Source of the DNA: Hyphomicrobium_A sp963782555 | GTDB lineage: Bacteria > Pseudomonadota > Alphaproteobacteria > Rhizobiales > Hyphomicrobiaceae | Length of the DNA stretch: 64,000 bases | Direction of reading: 5' to 3' | Assembly (NCBI GenBank): GCA_963782555.1 | Contig: CAWAKB010000001.1 | Coordinates: 868,001 to 932,000, forward strand | In this document: positions 47,069 through 58,787 of the stretch, piece after piece | Numbering within the stretch: the stretch's first letter is position 1 | Layout: each line of letters starts with the position of its first letter | Notes under the pieces: generated by a model | What the model was told of the DNA's origin: nothing | What the model saw: the letters and a program-made list of their open reading frames with translations, nothing else | The model's database searches: none | Program-made: the position numbers and the translations under genes

Positions 47069-48467
47069 ATGGAGCCGAACCTCTTCGCGTATCTGGCCCT
47101 GCTTGTTTGGCCGCTGGTGAGCCTTGCGCTGTTCCAGGCGCGGCCCATCGGTCAGGCACTTCTATGGACCGTGCTCGGCGGCTATCTGCTGCTGCCGGTG
47201 GGAACGCGGATCAAGGTCGAGATGATCCCGGCGTTCGACAAGAGCTCCATCCCCAATCTGGCGGCGCTGCTCGGCTGCCTGCTGGTCGCGCGCCAGCCCT
47301 TGCGCTTCCGCTATGGGTTCGGCGCCGCCGAGGTGCTTCTGCTCACGCTGATCGTGGGCCCGTTCATCACCTCGGAGCTCAATACCGACGCGATCGTGGT
47401 CGGTGGCCGTGTGCTGCCGGGCGTCGGGTCGTATGACGCCCTCTCCGCCGCAGTCGCTGAGCTCCTCTTCCTGCTGCCCTTCTTCCTCGGGCGGCAGTTT
47501 CTCCGCGGCGCGGCCGACAACGCCGAGGTCTTGCGCGTGCTCGTCCTCGCCGGGCTGCTCTACTCGCTGCCGATGCTGTTTGAGATCCGCATGAGCCCCC
47601 AGCTGCACACCTGGATCTACGGATATTTTCCCCACTCTTTCCTGCAGCAGATGCGCGATGGCGGATTCCGGCCGGTTGTGTTCTTGGGCCACGGCCTGCT
47701 GCGTTGCGTTCTTCATCATGACGACGGTGGTGGCAGCGGCAGCCTTTTGGCGCGCCGATACGCGCGTCGCAGGCGCACCGCCCGTCGCCATCACCGGCTA
47801 CCTGGCGACCGTGCTGGTCTTGTGCAAGACCTTGGGTGCGCTCTTCTACGGTGCGGCCTTGGTGCCGCTGGTGCGGTTCACCAGGCCACAGCTGCAGCTG
47901 CGTGTCGCGCTCGTATTCGTCGCCATAGCGCTGCTCTATCCCATGCTGCGGGCAGCCAACCTTTTTCCCACGACCTCCATTCTCGAGGTGGCGAGCTCCA
48001 TCGATGCCGATCGGGAGCAGTCGCTGCAGTTTCGCTTCGCCAACGAGGATGAGCTCTTGGCGCACGCTTGGGACCGGTTCTCGTTCGGATGGGGCCGCTT
48101 CGGCCGCAACCGCGTGTTCGACGACGAGACCGGCGATGACATCAGCGTCACCGACGGCCGCTGGATCATCACCATGGGGGTGTTCGGCTTCGTGGGATTT
48201 CTCGCCGAGTTCGGGCTGCTGGCGCTGCCGATCGTGCGCGCGGCGCAGGCGCTGAAATTCGCCGCATCCCCGCGCGATGAGATCTTTCTGGCGGCGCTGG
48301 CCCTCATTCTCGCAATCAACATGATCGACCTGTTGCCCAACTCCTCGATCAGTCCGTGGACCTGGCTGCTCGCGGGAGCGCTGTTGGGCAGGGCGGAGGC
48401 GATGCGCGTGCCGCTTGGCCAGCGACAAGGTCATTGGCAGTCCGGCGCGAGCGTGTTGGGAAATTGA
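47069..48467 (+). CDS. O-antigen ligase/polymerase-like membrane protein, frameshifted
   Basis: About 466 residues with ~11 membrane helices, joined across a shift near 47702 (GFRPVVFLGHGLL continues as VAFFIMTTVVAAAAFWRA). A periplasmic loop holds SLQFRFANEDELLAHAWDRF and GWGRFGRNRVFDD, the type of Arg-rich loop found in Wzy/WaaL proteins. It probably polymerises or ligates the exopolysaccharide. It leads the plus-strand polysaccharide operon. Confidence 0.78.
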
Positions 48468-48551
48468 CGATAGGGCCGGTGTGGCGCCGCGACGGATGCC
48501 GCGTCGCAGGCGTTGGCGCAAAAGAGCCTAGGGGACGAAGGGGGCAGTCGT

Positions 48552-51146
48552 ATGAGTCGGGCAGGCCTCGGGGCGCAACTTCGCTACGCGTTGGTCTTGA
48601 CGCTCTTGCTGTCAGGTCCGGCGCTCGGCGCGCAAGTGACCGTCAACGTGAACGAGACCAACGGCTTGCCGGCTGCCTCGCTCGGTGGGCTATCGGTCCT
48701 ATCCAGCAACTTCGTGTTCTGGAGAAAGAATTGGTCGTGGGCAGGCCTGTCGAGCCGGGTCAGGGTCATCGCTCCCTTCGACTACGACGTGAGCGGAGAC
48801 AGCCGAGCTCTCGATCTCGATCTGTCCGGGCACGTGAGCAAGCCGTCGGAGCGGCAACTCATCTGGGACCTCGATCTTAACGCGCGCACGGCCACGCCCG
48901 ACGCCATCGGCGGCGGCATCTCCTTCAGGCTCAATCTGCCGGCACTTTCCTCTCAGCTCGGCGAGCCGGAGCTGCTGCCGGAAAATCGCGGCTGGGCCTG
49001 GGGTCACGAAGGCGGCCCCCGCATGGAGATGCGCTTCGATCCCCCGATGGCCGCGGTCTATTTCGAGCGGGGCGGCAAGGGCGAGATCCGGGCGTTCTTC
49101 TACAAAGGCGCCGTGCCCAAGGGCAGCCTGCATCATACGGCGACCCTGACGGTCTCCGGCGGCATCGCCATCGGCCCGACCACGAAGGAGCGGTTCGGGA
49201 TGGACGATCCCGCGTCGTGGCCGGCGGGCATCCTCGACTGGCGCACGGCTCCCGTCGACCTGTCGTTTCTCAATGCGCCCGAGCGCCCCGCCGGCAAGCA
49301 CGGCTTCTTGCGCGCGGTCAAGGACAAGCTCGTATTCGAGGACGGCACGACCGCCCGCTTCTGGGGTGCCAATCTCGCGGCGGGCGCGCTGTTCGGAACG
49401 ATGCTGCGCGAGGACATCCGGCTGCAGGCGCACCGTATGTCGCAGCTCGGGTTCAACCTCGTGCGCGTGCACCACCACGACTCGGACTGGGTCAATCCCA
49501 ACATCTTCGGCAAGGACAAGGCGCGCGAGGCAAGGAAGCTCTCCCCGGAGTCGCTGGCGACGCTCGACTGGTGGATCAAGTGCCTGGAGGACGAGGGCAT
49601 CTATGTGTGGCTCGACCTGCACGTCGGGCGCCAGCTCACGCGCGCGGAGGGCATCACCGGCTTCGACGAGATCAGCAAGGGAAAGCCCACTGCCGACCTC
49701 AAGGGTTATAACTACGTGAACGCCAGCATCGAGCAAACGATGCAGCGCTTCAACGCGGCCTATGTGACCCACACCAACGTGTTCACCGGCAAGCGCTACA
49801 AGGACGATCCCGGCATCATCGCGATGCTGATCACCAACGAGAACGACGTCACCCACCATTTCGGCAACGCGCTGCTGCCCGACAAGAAGGTCCCCATCCA
49901 CAACGCCATGTACATGGCGCAGGCCAAGGACTTCGCCGCCCTATACGGGCTGCCCAAGGACAAGACGTGGCGCTCGTGGGAGCCCGGGCCCTCGAAGATC
50001 TTTCTCAACGATCTGGAGCACCGCTTCGATCTGAGGATGATGGGCGCGCTGCGGGGGATCGGCGTCAAGAGCCTGATTGTCCCCACCAGCACCTGGGGCG
50101 CCAACCCGCTGAGCTCGCTGCCGGCGCTCACTTCGGGCGGCATCATCGATGCGCATGCCTACGGCGGCACCGACGAGCTGGAGCGCAATCCCGTCAGCGG
50201 CGCCAATCTGATGCACTGGCTGGCGGCGGCGCAGGTGGCAGGGCGCCCCATGAGCGTGACGGAGTGGAACGTGTCGCCCTTCCCGGCGCCCGACCGCCAC
50301 GCGATCCCGCTCTTTATCGCCGCCTCGGCCGCCATGCAGGGCTGGGACGCGCTGATGCAGTTCGCCTACGCGCAGCAGCGCCTCTCCGGCCCGGGCGGCC
50401 CGGGCAACTGGGATTCCTTCAACGATCCGGGGCTGATGGCCACCATGCCCGCCGCCGCCCTGCTCTACCGCCGCGGCGACGTGCGCGAGGCGGCCAGCGT
50501 CTATGCCTTTGCCCCCACGCCGGCGCAGCTGTTCGGCCGGGTGATCTCGCCGGCGACCTCGGTGGCGCTGCGCACGGCGGCCGAGAAGGGCAAGCTTGTT
50601 ATCGCCATGCCGCAGGTGCGCGAGCTGCCGTGGCTGGAAAGAAGTGAGATCCCCGCCGGCGCCAAGGTGCTGACCGACCCCGACGCCTCCCTCATCGACG
50701 CCCATGCGCAACGCGTCGTGTCCGATTTCTGGCGAGCTGCAGCACGACTGGGGCGACGGCATCTACACGATCAACACCGCGCGCACGCAGGCGGCGACGG
50801 GATGGATCGGCGGCAAACAGATCGCGCTCGCCGACGTGACCATCGCGGCCGCGACCCGCAACGCCAGCGTCGCCGTGCAGAGCCTCGATAACAGCCCCAT
50901 TGCCGCCGCGCGCGCCATCCTCATTTCGCTGGGCGCGCGCTCGGTGCCGTCGCCCGGCAACAAGCTGCCGTTCCGCTCCGAGCCGGTGACGGGGCGGCTG
51001 GCGATCCGCGCGCCCAAGGGCTTGAAGCTTTACGCGCGCGCGGGCCCGGCGGGGAAGGAGCGGGTGATCCCGGCGGCCTATGCCGCGGCTGCTACCAGAT
51101 CACGCTCGCGCCCGAGCTTGCCACCTATTGGCTGGTGTTGAGGTAG
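48552..51146 (+). CDS. Secreted clan-A glycoside hydrolase (cellulase-like), frameshifted at the 3' end
   Basis: About 864 residues. Signal peptide (ALVLTLLLSGPALGAQ). The N-terminal ~250 residues are a beta domain; the TIM barrel begins at RFWGANLAAGALFGTMLRED. The acid/base glutamate is in MLITNENDVTHH and the nucleophile in MSVTEWNVSP. The C-terminal beta domain is readable only with shifts near 50725 (to GELQHDWGDGIYTINTA) and 51085 (to CYQITLAPELATYWLVLR, stop at 51144-51146). It likely trims or depolymerises the exported polysaccharide. It lies between ligase and flippase genes. The exact GH family cannot be assigned by eye. Confidence 0.82.
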
Positions 51147-51182
51147 TCGCATGGCGCGGGTTGAAACGGCTCTGGGATCTCC

Positions 51183-52531
51183 GTGGGGGCAAACGGAAGC
51201 CCCACGCTTGCCCAACGCGTAATTCTCGCCGGCGGCTGGAGCCTATTCGGGTTCGGCGCAAGCCAGGTGCTCCGCTTCGCCGGCAATCTTATTCTTACGA
51301 GGCTGCTGTTCCCCGAAGCCTTCGGCCTCATGGCGATCGTGCAGGCCATCCTCATTGGAATAACTCTGCTGTCCGATGTCGGGATCGAGCAGTCCGTGAT
51401 CCGCCACAGGGACGGCGAGACACCGACATTCGTCAACACCGCCTGGACCCTCAAAGTCATACGCGGCGTGCTCATGTGGATTACGGCATGCGTGCTCGCC
51501 GTGCCGATTGCATCGTTTTATGGCGAGCCCATACTTGCAGCGATGCTGCCGGTGATCGGGTTCACCGCCGTGATATCCGGTCTTGCCTCGACCAAGATGG
51601 CGCTGGCCGATCGCAAGCTCGGCATCGGACGCAAGACGCTGATCGAGGTCGGCTCGGCTGGGGCAGGGCTGGCCGTTACCGTGGTAGGGGCCTGGATGGT
51701 GCCGTCGGTCTGGTCGCTCGTGGTCGGCAATCTTGTCGGAGCCGCGGCGCGCACAGCGGCGAGTTACATTTGGATGGACGGCGCCGGAAATCGTTTCCAA
51801 TGGGACCGAGGCTCGCTTGCCGAGCTCGTAATCTTCGGCCGTTGGATTTTCGTCAGCTCGGCGCTGACGTTCCTGGTGGGTGAAGGAACCCGGCTCCTCA
51901 TCGGAAAGATGTTGGACGTCCGCATGCTCGCATTTCTCGCTCTGGCAATGGCCATAAATCAAATGCCGCGCCAGTTCTTTCAGCAGATCGGCGGAAGGAT
52001 CCTGTTTTCCGCCTATTCCGAGATTGTGCGCGACCGGCCGGACCGGCTCAATCACGTGCTCCTGAAGAGCCGGCTGGTTCAGATCATTCCCTATTGGACG
52101 ATCTGCTTGGTCCTGGCTCTCTTCGGCGAGCAGCTGATCGAGATTTTGTACGATCCGCGCTATCGGGATGCGGGCTGGATGCTGGAGTATCTGGCCGCGG
52201 GCTCGCTCGTTGGCTGCCTCAGCATCTCGTATGGCGGCGTCCTTTGGGCCAAAGGCCGCGTAAGGACGAGCACGGTCGTGCTTGCCATTCAATTGTGTGT
52301 GCAGACGGCGGCCATGGTGATCGGGCTGCATTTCGGCGGCGCGAGAGGGCTCGTCTGCGGTCTCGCGGTCGCAAGCTGGCTGCTCTACCGGTTTACGCAT
52401 TCGTCTATGCGCAGCTTTCCTTGTGGCAGCCGAGGCTCGATCTGCCCGTTGTTGGAATTCTCGCTCTTGGCGTTGCTCTGGCTGATAGCGAGAGACTTTC
52501 TCTCCGCGCAAATTTGAATGCTGCGATTTGA
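51183..52531 (+). CDS. Wzx/PST-type polysaccharide flippase, frameshifted at the 3' end
   Basis: About 449 residues with 12-13 helices. The N-terminus (ILAGGWSLFGFGASQVLRFA) and the early LLFPEAFGLMAIVQAILIG are typical of flippases moving undecaprenyl-linked repeat units to the periplasm. Near 52390 one C appears lost from TACCCGG; restoring it gives ASWLLYPVYAFVYAQ and a stop at 52531. Starts with GTG at 51183. Confidence 0.88.
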
Positions 52532-52543
52532 GGAACGAAGCCA

Positions 52544-53510
52544 ATGCAATTGGATAGGCCCCTCGTCAGTGTCATTGTCCCGATGCGCAACGCGGAAAGG
52601 CATGTCCGCGACACGCTCGTCTCGATCCTGCGCGAGCGGCAGACGTCGATCGAGGTCGTCGTCGTCGACGACTGCTCGACGGATGCGTCTTTAGAGCGCG
52701 TGCGGGAGATTTCGGACGCGAGAGTTCGCGTGCTGCAAGGGCCCGGGCGCGGGGTCGCGGCTTGCGTGAACGCCGGTCTCGATGCGGCGCGTGGCGCGAT
52801 CCTCATGCGCTGTGACGCGGACGACCTCTATCCCGAGGGGCGCATCGATCAACAGGTGCGCTGGCTCCAGGAGCATCCGCATTTCGATGCGGTGTGCGGA
52901 GCGTTCTCGACGCTGGGACTCCTTTCGCCGTCCCGTTGTGCAGCTGCGCACCGGAGACAGCGTGAGTGAAATAACCGACGAGTTGAAAGGAGGAAAAATC
53001 CGCACCCACCATTGCACGTACGCCATGCGCGCATCCTTGGTGCAGAAGGCCGGCGGTTTTCGCGAGTTCTTCCAGACGGGGGAGGATCTCGACTTTCAAC
53101 TGCGGCTGAGCGAGAGCGGCCGGGTCCTCTATGTGCCCGAGAACTGGTATCTCTATCGTCTTCACGCAACCTCGATCACGCACACGCAGCAGACGACGCT
53201 GCGAGAGTTCTTCGCGCGGACGGCGCTCGAGCTGCAAAGCCAGAGACGGCAGTCCGGCGCGGACGATCTCCAGCGCGGAAACCCGCCTCCGATTCCCAAC
53301 GTTGAGGGTTCCCAGGTCAACACGGCAAAGGCGCACGTTCAAGGGTTGCTGCTTGGACGTGCGTGGCGCGAGCACGGTTTGGGCCAGAGGATGAGAGCGT
53401 TGCGCAGTGGCGCGCGAGCGTTGGCGGCTGGACCGATGCAATTGCATGCCTGGAGGAGCGTTGCAGCTCTGGTGCTAAAGCCAGCTGGTGGAAATCGCGA
53501 TCAGCATTGA
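52544..53510 (+). CDS. Family 2 glycosyltransferase, frameshifted
   Basis: About 320 residues. GT-A features: PLVSVIVPMRNAERHVRDTL, VVVVDDCSTDASLE, ILMRCDADDLYPEGRI (DxD), then, after a shift near 52925, FFQTGEDLDFQLRLSESGRV with the acceptor-side ED motif. It adds a sugar to the lipid-linked repeat unit. It follows the flippase by 12 bp. Confidence 0.88.
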
Positions 53511-53532
53511 TGACCGCGGTGGGTGACTCCGG

Positions 53533-54620
53533 ATGCGGATAACTTTCGTTTTGCCCCCAGTGAACTTGAGTGGTGGCATCCGGGTCGCGGCGATCTATGC
53601 GAAGGCGCTGGCGCAAAGGGGCACACGGTTTGTCTGATCTCACCGCCGCGCGGACATCTCTCCGCGGCCGATAAGATCAAGTCGCTGCTCAAGGGCAACG
53701 GGTGGCCCGGGGCTTTATCCGCCCGCGTCCCACCTCGATGGCAGCGGGCTCGACCATCGCGTTCTCGATCAGCCGCGGCCGGTCACGGACGATGACGTTC
53801 CCGACGCAGACGTGGTCATCGCCACCTGGTGGGAGACGGCGGAATGGGTGGCCGCACTCAGTCCGAGCAAGGGGGCCAAGGTCTACTTTGTGCAGGGCCA
53901 CGAGGTCTTTCCGCACCTGCCCGTGGCTCGGTGCCGTCAGACATATCGGCTGCCCATGCACAAGATCGCGGTTGCGCGCTGGCTCAAGGAGGTCATGGCC
54001 GCCGCGTACGGGGACCACGTCGTGGACGTCGTCCCCAACAGCGTCGACCACGCGCAGTTCTTTGCCGCGCCGCGCGGCAAGCAGGCCGTTCCCACCGCCG
54101 GCTTCCTCTATTCGAGGTCGGCCTTCAAGGGGCTCGATGTCACCTTGGCGGCGCTGAAGCGCGTGCGCGAGCGCATGCCCAATCTGCGCATGGTCTCCTT
54201 CGGCAGCCAGCGACCGCACCGGGACGTGCCGCTACCCGAAGGCGTCGATTTCGTCTTTGCTCCTCCCCAGGACGGATCCGCGATCTCTACGCGCGCTGCG
54301 ACGTGTGGGTCACGGCGAGCCGCAGCGAGGGCTTCAATCTGCCGGCGATGGAGGCCATGGCGTGCCGGACGCCGGTCGTGGCGACGCGCACGGGGTGGCC
54401 GGAGGAGGCCGTCGTCACGGGCAAGAACGGCGTGCTCGTCGATGTCGACGATGTGGCCGGCCTCGCGCAAGGCGTGGAGTGGGTGCTTTCGCGCGATGAC
54501 ACGGCTTGGCGCGCGCTGTCGCAAAATGCCTGTGCAACAGTGGCGTCTAGCTCTTGGCAGCACAGCACGGAGATGTTTGAAGAGGCTTTGCGGCACGCCT
54601 GCCGCCGCGCCGCGCGCGGT
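53533..54620 (+). CDS. Family 4 glycosyltransferase, frameshifted several times
   Basis: About 360 residues starting MRITFVLPPVNLSGGIRVAA. Shifts near 53622, 53705 and 54275. The parts in order: HTVCLISPPRGHLSAADKIK; DADVVIATWWETAEWV and YFVQGHEVFPHL; VDVVPNSVDHAQFF; AGFLYSRSAFKGLDVTLAAL; LYARCDVWVTASRSEGFNLP with AMACRTPVVATRTG. The E-G-F and E-A region is the nucleotide-sugar site of GT-B retaining enzymes. The 3' boundary is uncertain because the last frame stays open to 54884 without family similarity. Confidence 0.75.
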
Positions 54621-55027
54621 GAGATTGAGGGAAGATCCATGCCGACCAATCGGAAATCAAGAGCGAGCAAGCCATGGTTGAGAGCTGGCGTGACCAAGTC
54701 GAGGAGGCAGCAAACGATGGTCGGTGGCATCACTACTATTATTACCTGCAGCCAAACAGGCCTCCGTAGAGGCCAAGACTGCTGTGGCGAGTCGCTCAGG
54801 GCATTTGGTGGACCTTGGGCGAAGGGCGACTTTGTTGCGGTAAAGCCACGGTGGGGAGCCTCTATATCGCTTCATACCAGGTGATAGCTAAGCGACATCA
54901 AATGTCGAGTTTGTAGAGCACCGATTAACGTTGACCCTGGATTGGTGGAACAACGCCAATAAAAGCGGTGCCCTTTCTTAGCTCGGGACCCACGTTTCAT
55001 TGGCCAACATAACTGGATGGAAGCGAT
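54621..55027. other. Degraded or unassigned sequence after the family 4 transferase
   Basis: Contains a short open stretch beginning near 54674 (MVESWRDQVEEAANDGRWHH then a tyrosine run) that could be the start of another transferase, broken after ~30 codons. GC content begins to fall here. No gene is supported. Confidence 0.35.
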
Positions 55028-55875
55028 ATGATCGATCGGGCCAATGGAGATTTGAAGCCAGCTCCGCCCGGCGATTTCAAAGCGCGGGCTGGAGAAGGAT
55101 ATTCGGATCAAACGTATTCGATGAAAATAGCGAGTATTAGCGGAGAGTTTACGCGGTCATGCCGGCATAGATTTCGGACCTTCCCGACAATCTCGTCGTT
55201 TCCGGAAGGGCGCCGAGTCCCGCCTATTGGCAAAGCGGGATTTATTCATACGCGACTAAGAGTCGGCTTAGGCCGCGTACACTACGAGGTAATCCGCACT
55301 CTGCTCTCTAGCAACGTTGGATCGAGGCGGGCCGGCGTCTATCACCAAGATCAGGTTTCGCTTGCGCTTGCGGTTCAGAAGCTCCAACTCAAACACTCAG
55401 AGCTTCATCCGCGCATGAACTATAATCTCAACATGCGCGCCAAGAAGAATGCCGATATTATCCCCATTCCAGACGTGCAGGTTCTGCAGTATCATGGCTT
55501 GTTAAATCCGATCGGGATAGAATGGGCTATGGGCTATGTAGAACAATTGAGCCGGATCGCGTTGAGCTTATTCGTAAGTACGTGCCTTTTTCGGCAAACA
55601 CGTTTTCCAAACGACCACACCGGAAGGTTCTGAGCCTGGTGCGCAAAAGCGTGCGAGTACAGTTAAAAACCAGGCGGTCCTTTACTGAGGTTAGTAAAGT
55701 GCAACGTAGAGCCAGGCCAATCTATTATGCCGCGGCGGCGGACGATATCCTTGGCACCTATTTTCGTTGGCGTGATGTACGAATCAATCTAGCGGCAGAC
55801 CGGCGCCACCATTCGGGCAATCTTCGAACTCTGAAAGCGGCTGCAACGGCGTGGCGCGGCATCATTTCCGTTTAG
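55028..55875 (+). pseudogene. Probable glycosyltransferase remnant in low-GC segment
   Basis: Two overlapping frames joined near 55545. GKAGFIHTRLRVGLGRVHYE, GVYHQDQVSLALAVQKLQL and ELHPRMNYNLNMRAKKNADI resemble the C-terminal half of nucleotide-sugar transferases that carry an H-x-DQ motif and a Pro-x-x-Asn segment. The N-terminal DxD half is missing. The second frame gives PDRVELIRKYVPFSANTFSK. GC content near 50% and AT-rich codons mark a separate origin. Family assignment is tentative. Confidence 0.4.
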
Positions 55876-56061
55876 GGATGCGGTGATGAGCGTCGATGAC
55901 GGGTTTCATCATCCGCAGTCTCCGAAACCGGCGCCGCGAGGGCATTGGCTTCCATCTCAGACAGCTTCGCAAGGCCGGGCTCTACGTAGATGATCTGGAA
56001 CACGCGCGCGTGACGTCGTCGCGTGATGGATGGCGATGACGCATTTTAGAGCTGGCTCCGC

Positions 56062-56923
56062 TTGCGTCGTTTGGGCGGCCGAAATTACTTTGCAATTCAT
56101 CACTGTCCTGAGGCGAGACGGGCAGCGAGCCAGCCGGGCGCAGCGTTTATCCAGGGACGCAATCGCTGGTTTTTGCGCAACTTTTGCGCCAGTCACCTCG
56201 CCGCCTCAACGCCGGTCGCAGACCAACGCCGGAGCATCGTCGGCCGAAAGCACTCGAGGATTCTAGTCGTGAATCCACTTTATGAGCGGAAAGACTTCGA
56301 GCGATTTGGAACCCCTCCTTATGCGGCGCGGCCTTTTCGACTTCTCTACGCCGGACGGATTGAAGCGAACAAGGGCGTTTTCTATCTTGTCGAGATCATC
56401 CGCGATCTGACCGGCGCTGGTCGTGACGTGCATCTCGATTATTGCGGTGATGGTGGGGCTCTGTCCACATTACGCGAAGAAATCACGAGGGCTGGGTTAG
56501 CAAATACTGTCACCACACATGGACATCTCACCCGACACTCCATCTTAGATTTGATCGACCGTGCCCAAGTCGTCATCGTGCCTACCCGAAGCAGTTTTCC
56601 AGAGGGTATGAACGGAGTTGTGATCGAGACAATGTTGGCGCGCCCGCCCGGGTGACGCATGTTCAATTTGTCCGGCTCTGGGGCTTATTGCGTCTTCCGC
56701 CATCGAAGCGAAAGCTGATGATGTCGAAAGTTACTGTGCCGCGATAGAGCGACTGATGGATGATCCGGCGCTTTGCGCTGAGAAGTCTGAGGCATGCACC
56801 ATGCTGCGCGAAGATTTCTTCGACGCAGATCAAGCATGGACGGCGAAGGCATATGAATTGATCAGTGAAAAATCAGTTGGGATGGCAAATGCTCAAAGCC
56901 GCGCTGAAGCCGTTCGTGCCTAG
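56062..56923 (+). pseudogene. Family 4 glycosyltransferase, C-terminal half, frameshifted
   Basis: Recognisable from RNRWFLRNFCASHLAAST: RPFRLLYAGRIEANKGVFYL, YCGDGGALSTLREEITRAGL, ILDLIDRAQVVIVPTRSSFP then EGMNGVVIE (nucleotide-sugar site). A shift near 56652 continues into ALGLIASSAIEAKADDVESY and a C-terminal helix ending at a TAG at 56921-56923. The N-terminal acceptor domain is absent or unreadable in 55876-56060. Its end overlaps the next gene. Confidence 0.6.
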
Positions 56924-57566
56924 CACCGTCCGCAAGCTCCCCCACATCCTTCGGGCTGGGGAAAGACGGCTCTTCACCAGAATAGAAGTGCCTGACGCGC
57001 CTCACTTCGATGACGAGGGCCTCGCTCTATTTCTCGCAGCGCATCAAGACGTGCGAGCGCTACCTTGAGTACGGGAGTGGCGGGAGCACTGTCATAGTCG
57101 CGAAACGTGGCATTCCGTTAACGACTGTCGAGAGCGACCGGCGGTTCCTCGCGGCGGTCAAGGGCAAGGTCGGAGGCGAGCGCGACGAGCGGCAATTCAT
57201 TGCCGTCGACATCGGTATGACGGCGGATTGGGGCTACCCCCTCTTCACCGACCTGACACCGGCCCGCATGGCGAGATGGAGATCCTACCCGCTGGCGCCG
57301 TGGCCCATGAGTTCCTTGCCCGACCTTGTTCTGATCGACGGCCGCTTCCGGTGGCCTGCGCGCTGGTCTCGATCAAGCATCTCTACGACAAGATCGATTT
57401 CGAGATCCTTTTCGACGATTACGGCGACCGGCCCCACTATCATCCGATCGAGCAATTTGCGCGCCTTCACGCGATGCACGGGCGCATGGCCGTCTTCAAA
57501 CAGAAGCGCATCTCGATCGGTGACCTCGACGCAGCGATCGCGCGATTCTCAACCGACTATCGCTGA
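56865..57566 (+). CDS. Rossmann-fold (class I methyltransferase-like) protein, frameshifted
   Basis: About 233 residues. KPFVPSTVRKLPHILRAGER, then after a shift near 57055 RYLEYGSGGSTVIVAKRG (the nucleotide-binding glycine loop) and LTTVESDRRFLAAVKGK; LPDLVLIDGRFR; after a shift near 57352, VACALVSIKHLYDKIDFEIL and FDDYGDRPHYHPIE. The glycine loop and DxR pattern suggest an SAM-dependent methyltransferase that may modify the polysaccharide, but no specific family is certain. ATG at 56889 is a good alternative start. Confidence 0.6.
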
Positions 57567-58779
57567 TCGTCGGCGCAACTCGTCGCAAACATCTCCCCCA
57601 GCACCCCCGCCGCCTTATCCACATCATGGCGCGCGAGCACGCGCTGCCGCGCGGCCTCTCCCATGCGTGCGAGCTCCTCCGACCGGCGCCTCGAGACACG
57701 CCGCGATCGCCTCGGTCAGTGCGGCGACGTCGCCGGCCGGCACCAGCCATCCGTCGACGCCCGGCCGCACCAGCTCAGGGATGCCGGCCACGTAGGTGCT
57801 GATCACCGGGCGCCGCAGCGCCATGGCCTCCATCAGCACCACCGGCAGCCCCTCGGCAAAGCTCGCCAGCACCAGCGCCCGCGCCGCCAGGATCTCCTCG
57901 CGCACGCCGGCGCTGCTGATCCAGCCGGTGATGCGCACGTGTGCGCTCGAGCGCGTGCGCCGCGATCTCGGCCTCGATGGCGCCGCGCAGCTCGCCGTCG
58001 CCCGCCAGCACCAGCTCGAAGTCGGCGCCGCGCTCTTGCAGCCGGCGTGCCGCCTCGATGAGAAGCAGCTGGCCTTTCTGCTCGCACAGCCGGCCGACGC
58101 AGACGAGGCGGCGCGCTGCCGGCGGCGGCCGCGCGGGGCCGGCGTGAAAGCCGGGCTCCAGCCCGCAGGGCACGACCTTAATCTTGTGCCAGTCGGCGTG
58201 CGGGCTGAGGCGATAGAGCTGGCTGCGCCCATAGGAGCTGATGGCGACGACGAAGGCGCTGGCGCGGATCTTTTCGGCCAAGCCCCAACAGCGGCGCCTT
58301 GTCGAACTCCTCCGGCCCGTGCACCGTGAAGCTCCATCGGGGACCGCCGAGCGCGTGCGCCAGCATCGCCACCTCGGCGGAGTTGGTGCCGAAGTGGGCG
58401 TGCACGTGGCCGATGCCGGCGGCGCTGCAGCCACGGCACGATGCGGCAGGCCTCGGCCAGATAGACGAGGTGGACGGGCAACGGGCGCTCGGCGCCGCGG
58501 CTCATGCGCCATGCGAGCTGCAAGCGCGCGCGCAAGCGGAGCGGCCGCGTCAGCAGCATGCGCAGCGCGGCGAGCGGCAGGGCCAAGTGCGCCGCCGCGC
58601 AGCACATAGCGCGTGCGCGCGCGCTCGGCCTCGTCCTCGGCATCGGCGAGCGCGCCGTCCCAGCCGCGGAGCGCAATGCGCGTGACCTCGAAGCCCCGGC
58701 GCTCGAGCGCCTGGATCTCGCGGCGGATGAAGCTGTGGCTGACCTTGGGGTATTGGTTGATCAGATAGGCGATGCGCAT
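57557..58779 (-). CDS. Family 4 glycosyltransferase, frameshifted about five times
   Basis: About 406 residues from MRIAYLINQYPKVSHSFIRR. The frames in order: EIQALERRGFEVTRIALRGW; HLVYLAEACRIVPWL; HVHAHFGTNSAEVAMLAHAL with FTVHGPEEFDKAPL; FVVAISSYGRSQLYRLS, VPCGLEPGFHAG and VGRLCEQKGQLLLIEAARRL; LVLASFAEGLPVVLMEAMAL with the E-x7-E site; RQRVLARHDVDKAAGVLGEM. Every expected GT-B motif is present, so indels are the likely cause of the shifts. Last gene of the minus-strand operon; its end overlaps the convergent gene by 10 bp. Confidence 0.8.
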
Positions 58780-58787
58780 GTCGGCCG

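Noticed and set aside
47379..48521. 380-codon minus-strand frame opposite the ligase-like gene
   Set aside because: The plus-strand reading gives a coherent multi-helix membrane protein across one indel; the antisense frame is low-complexity.
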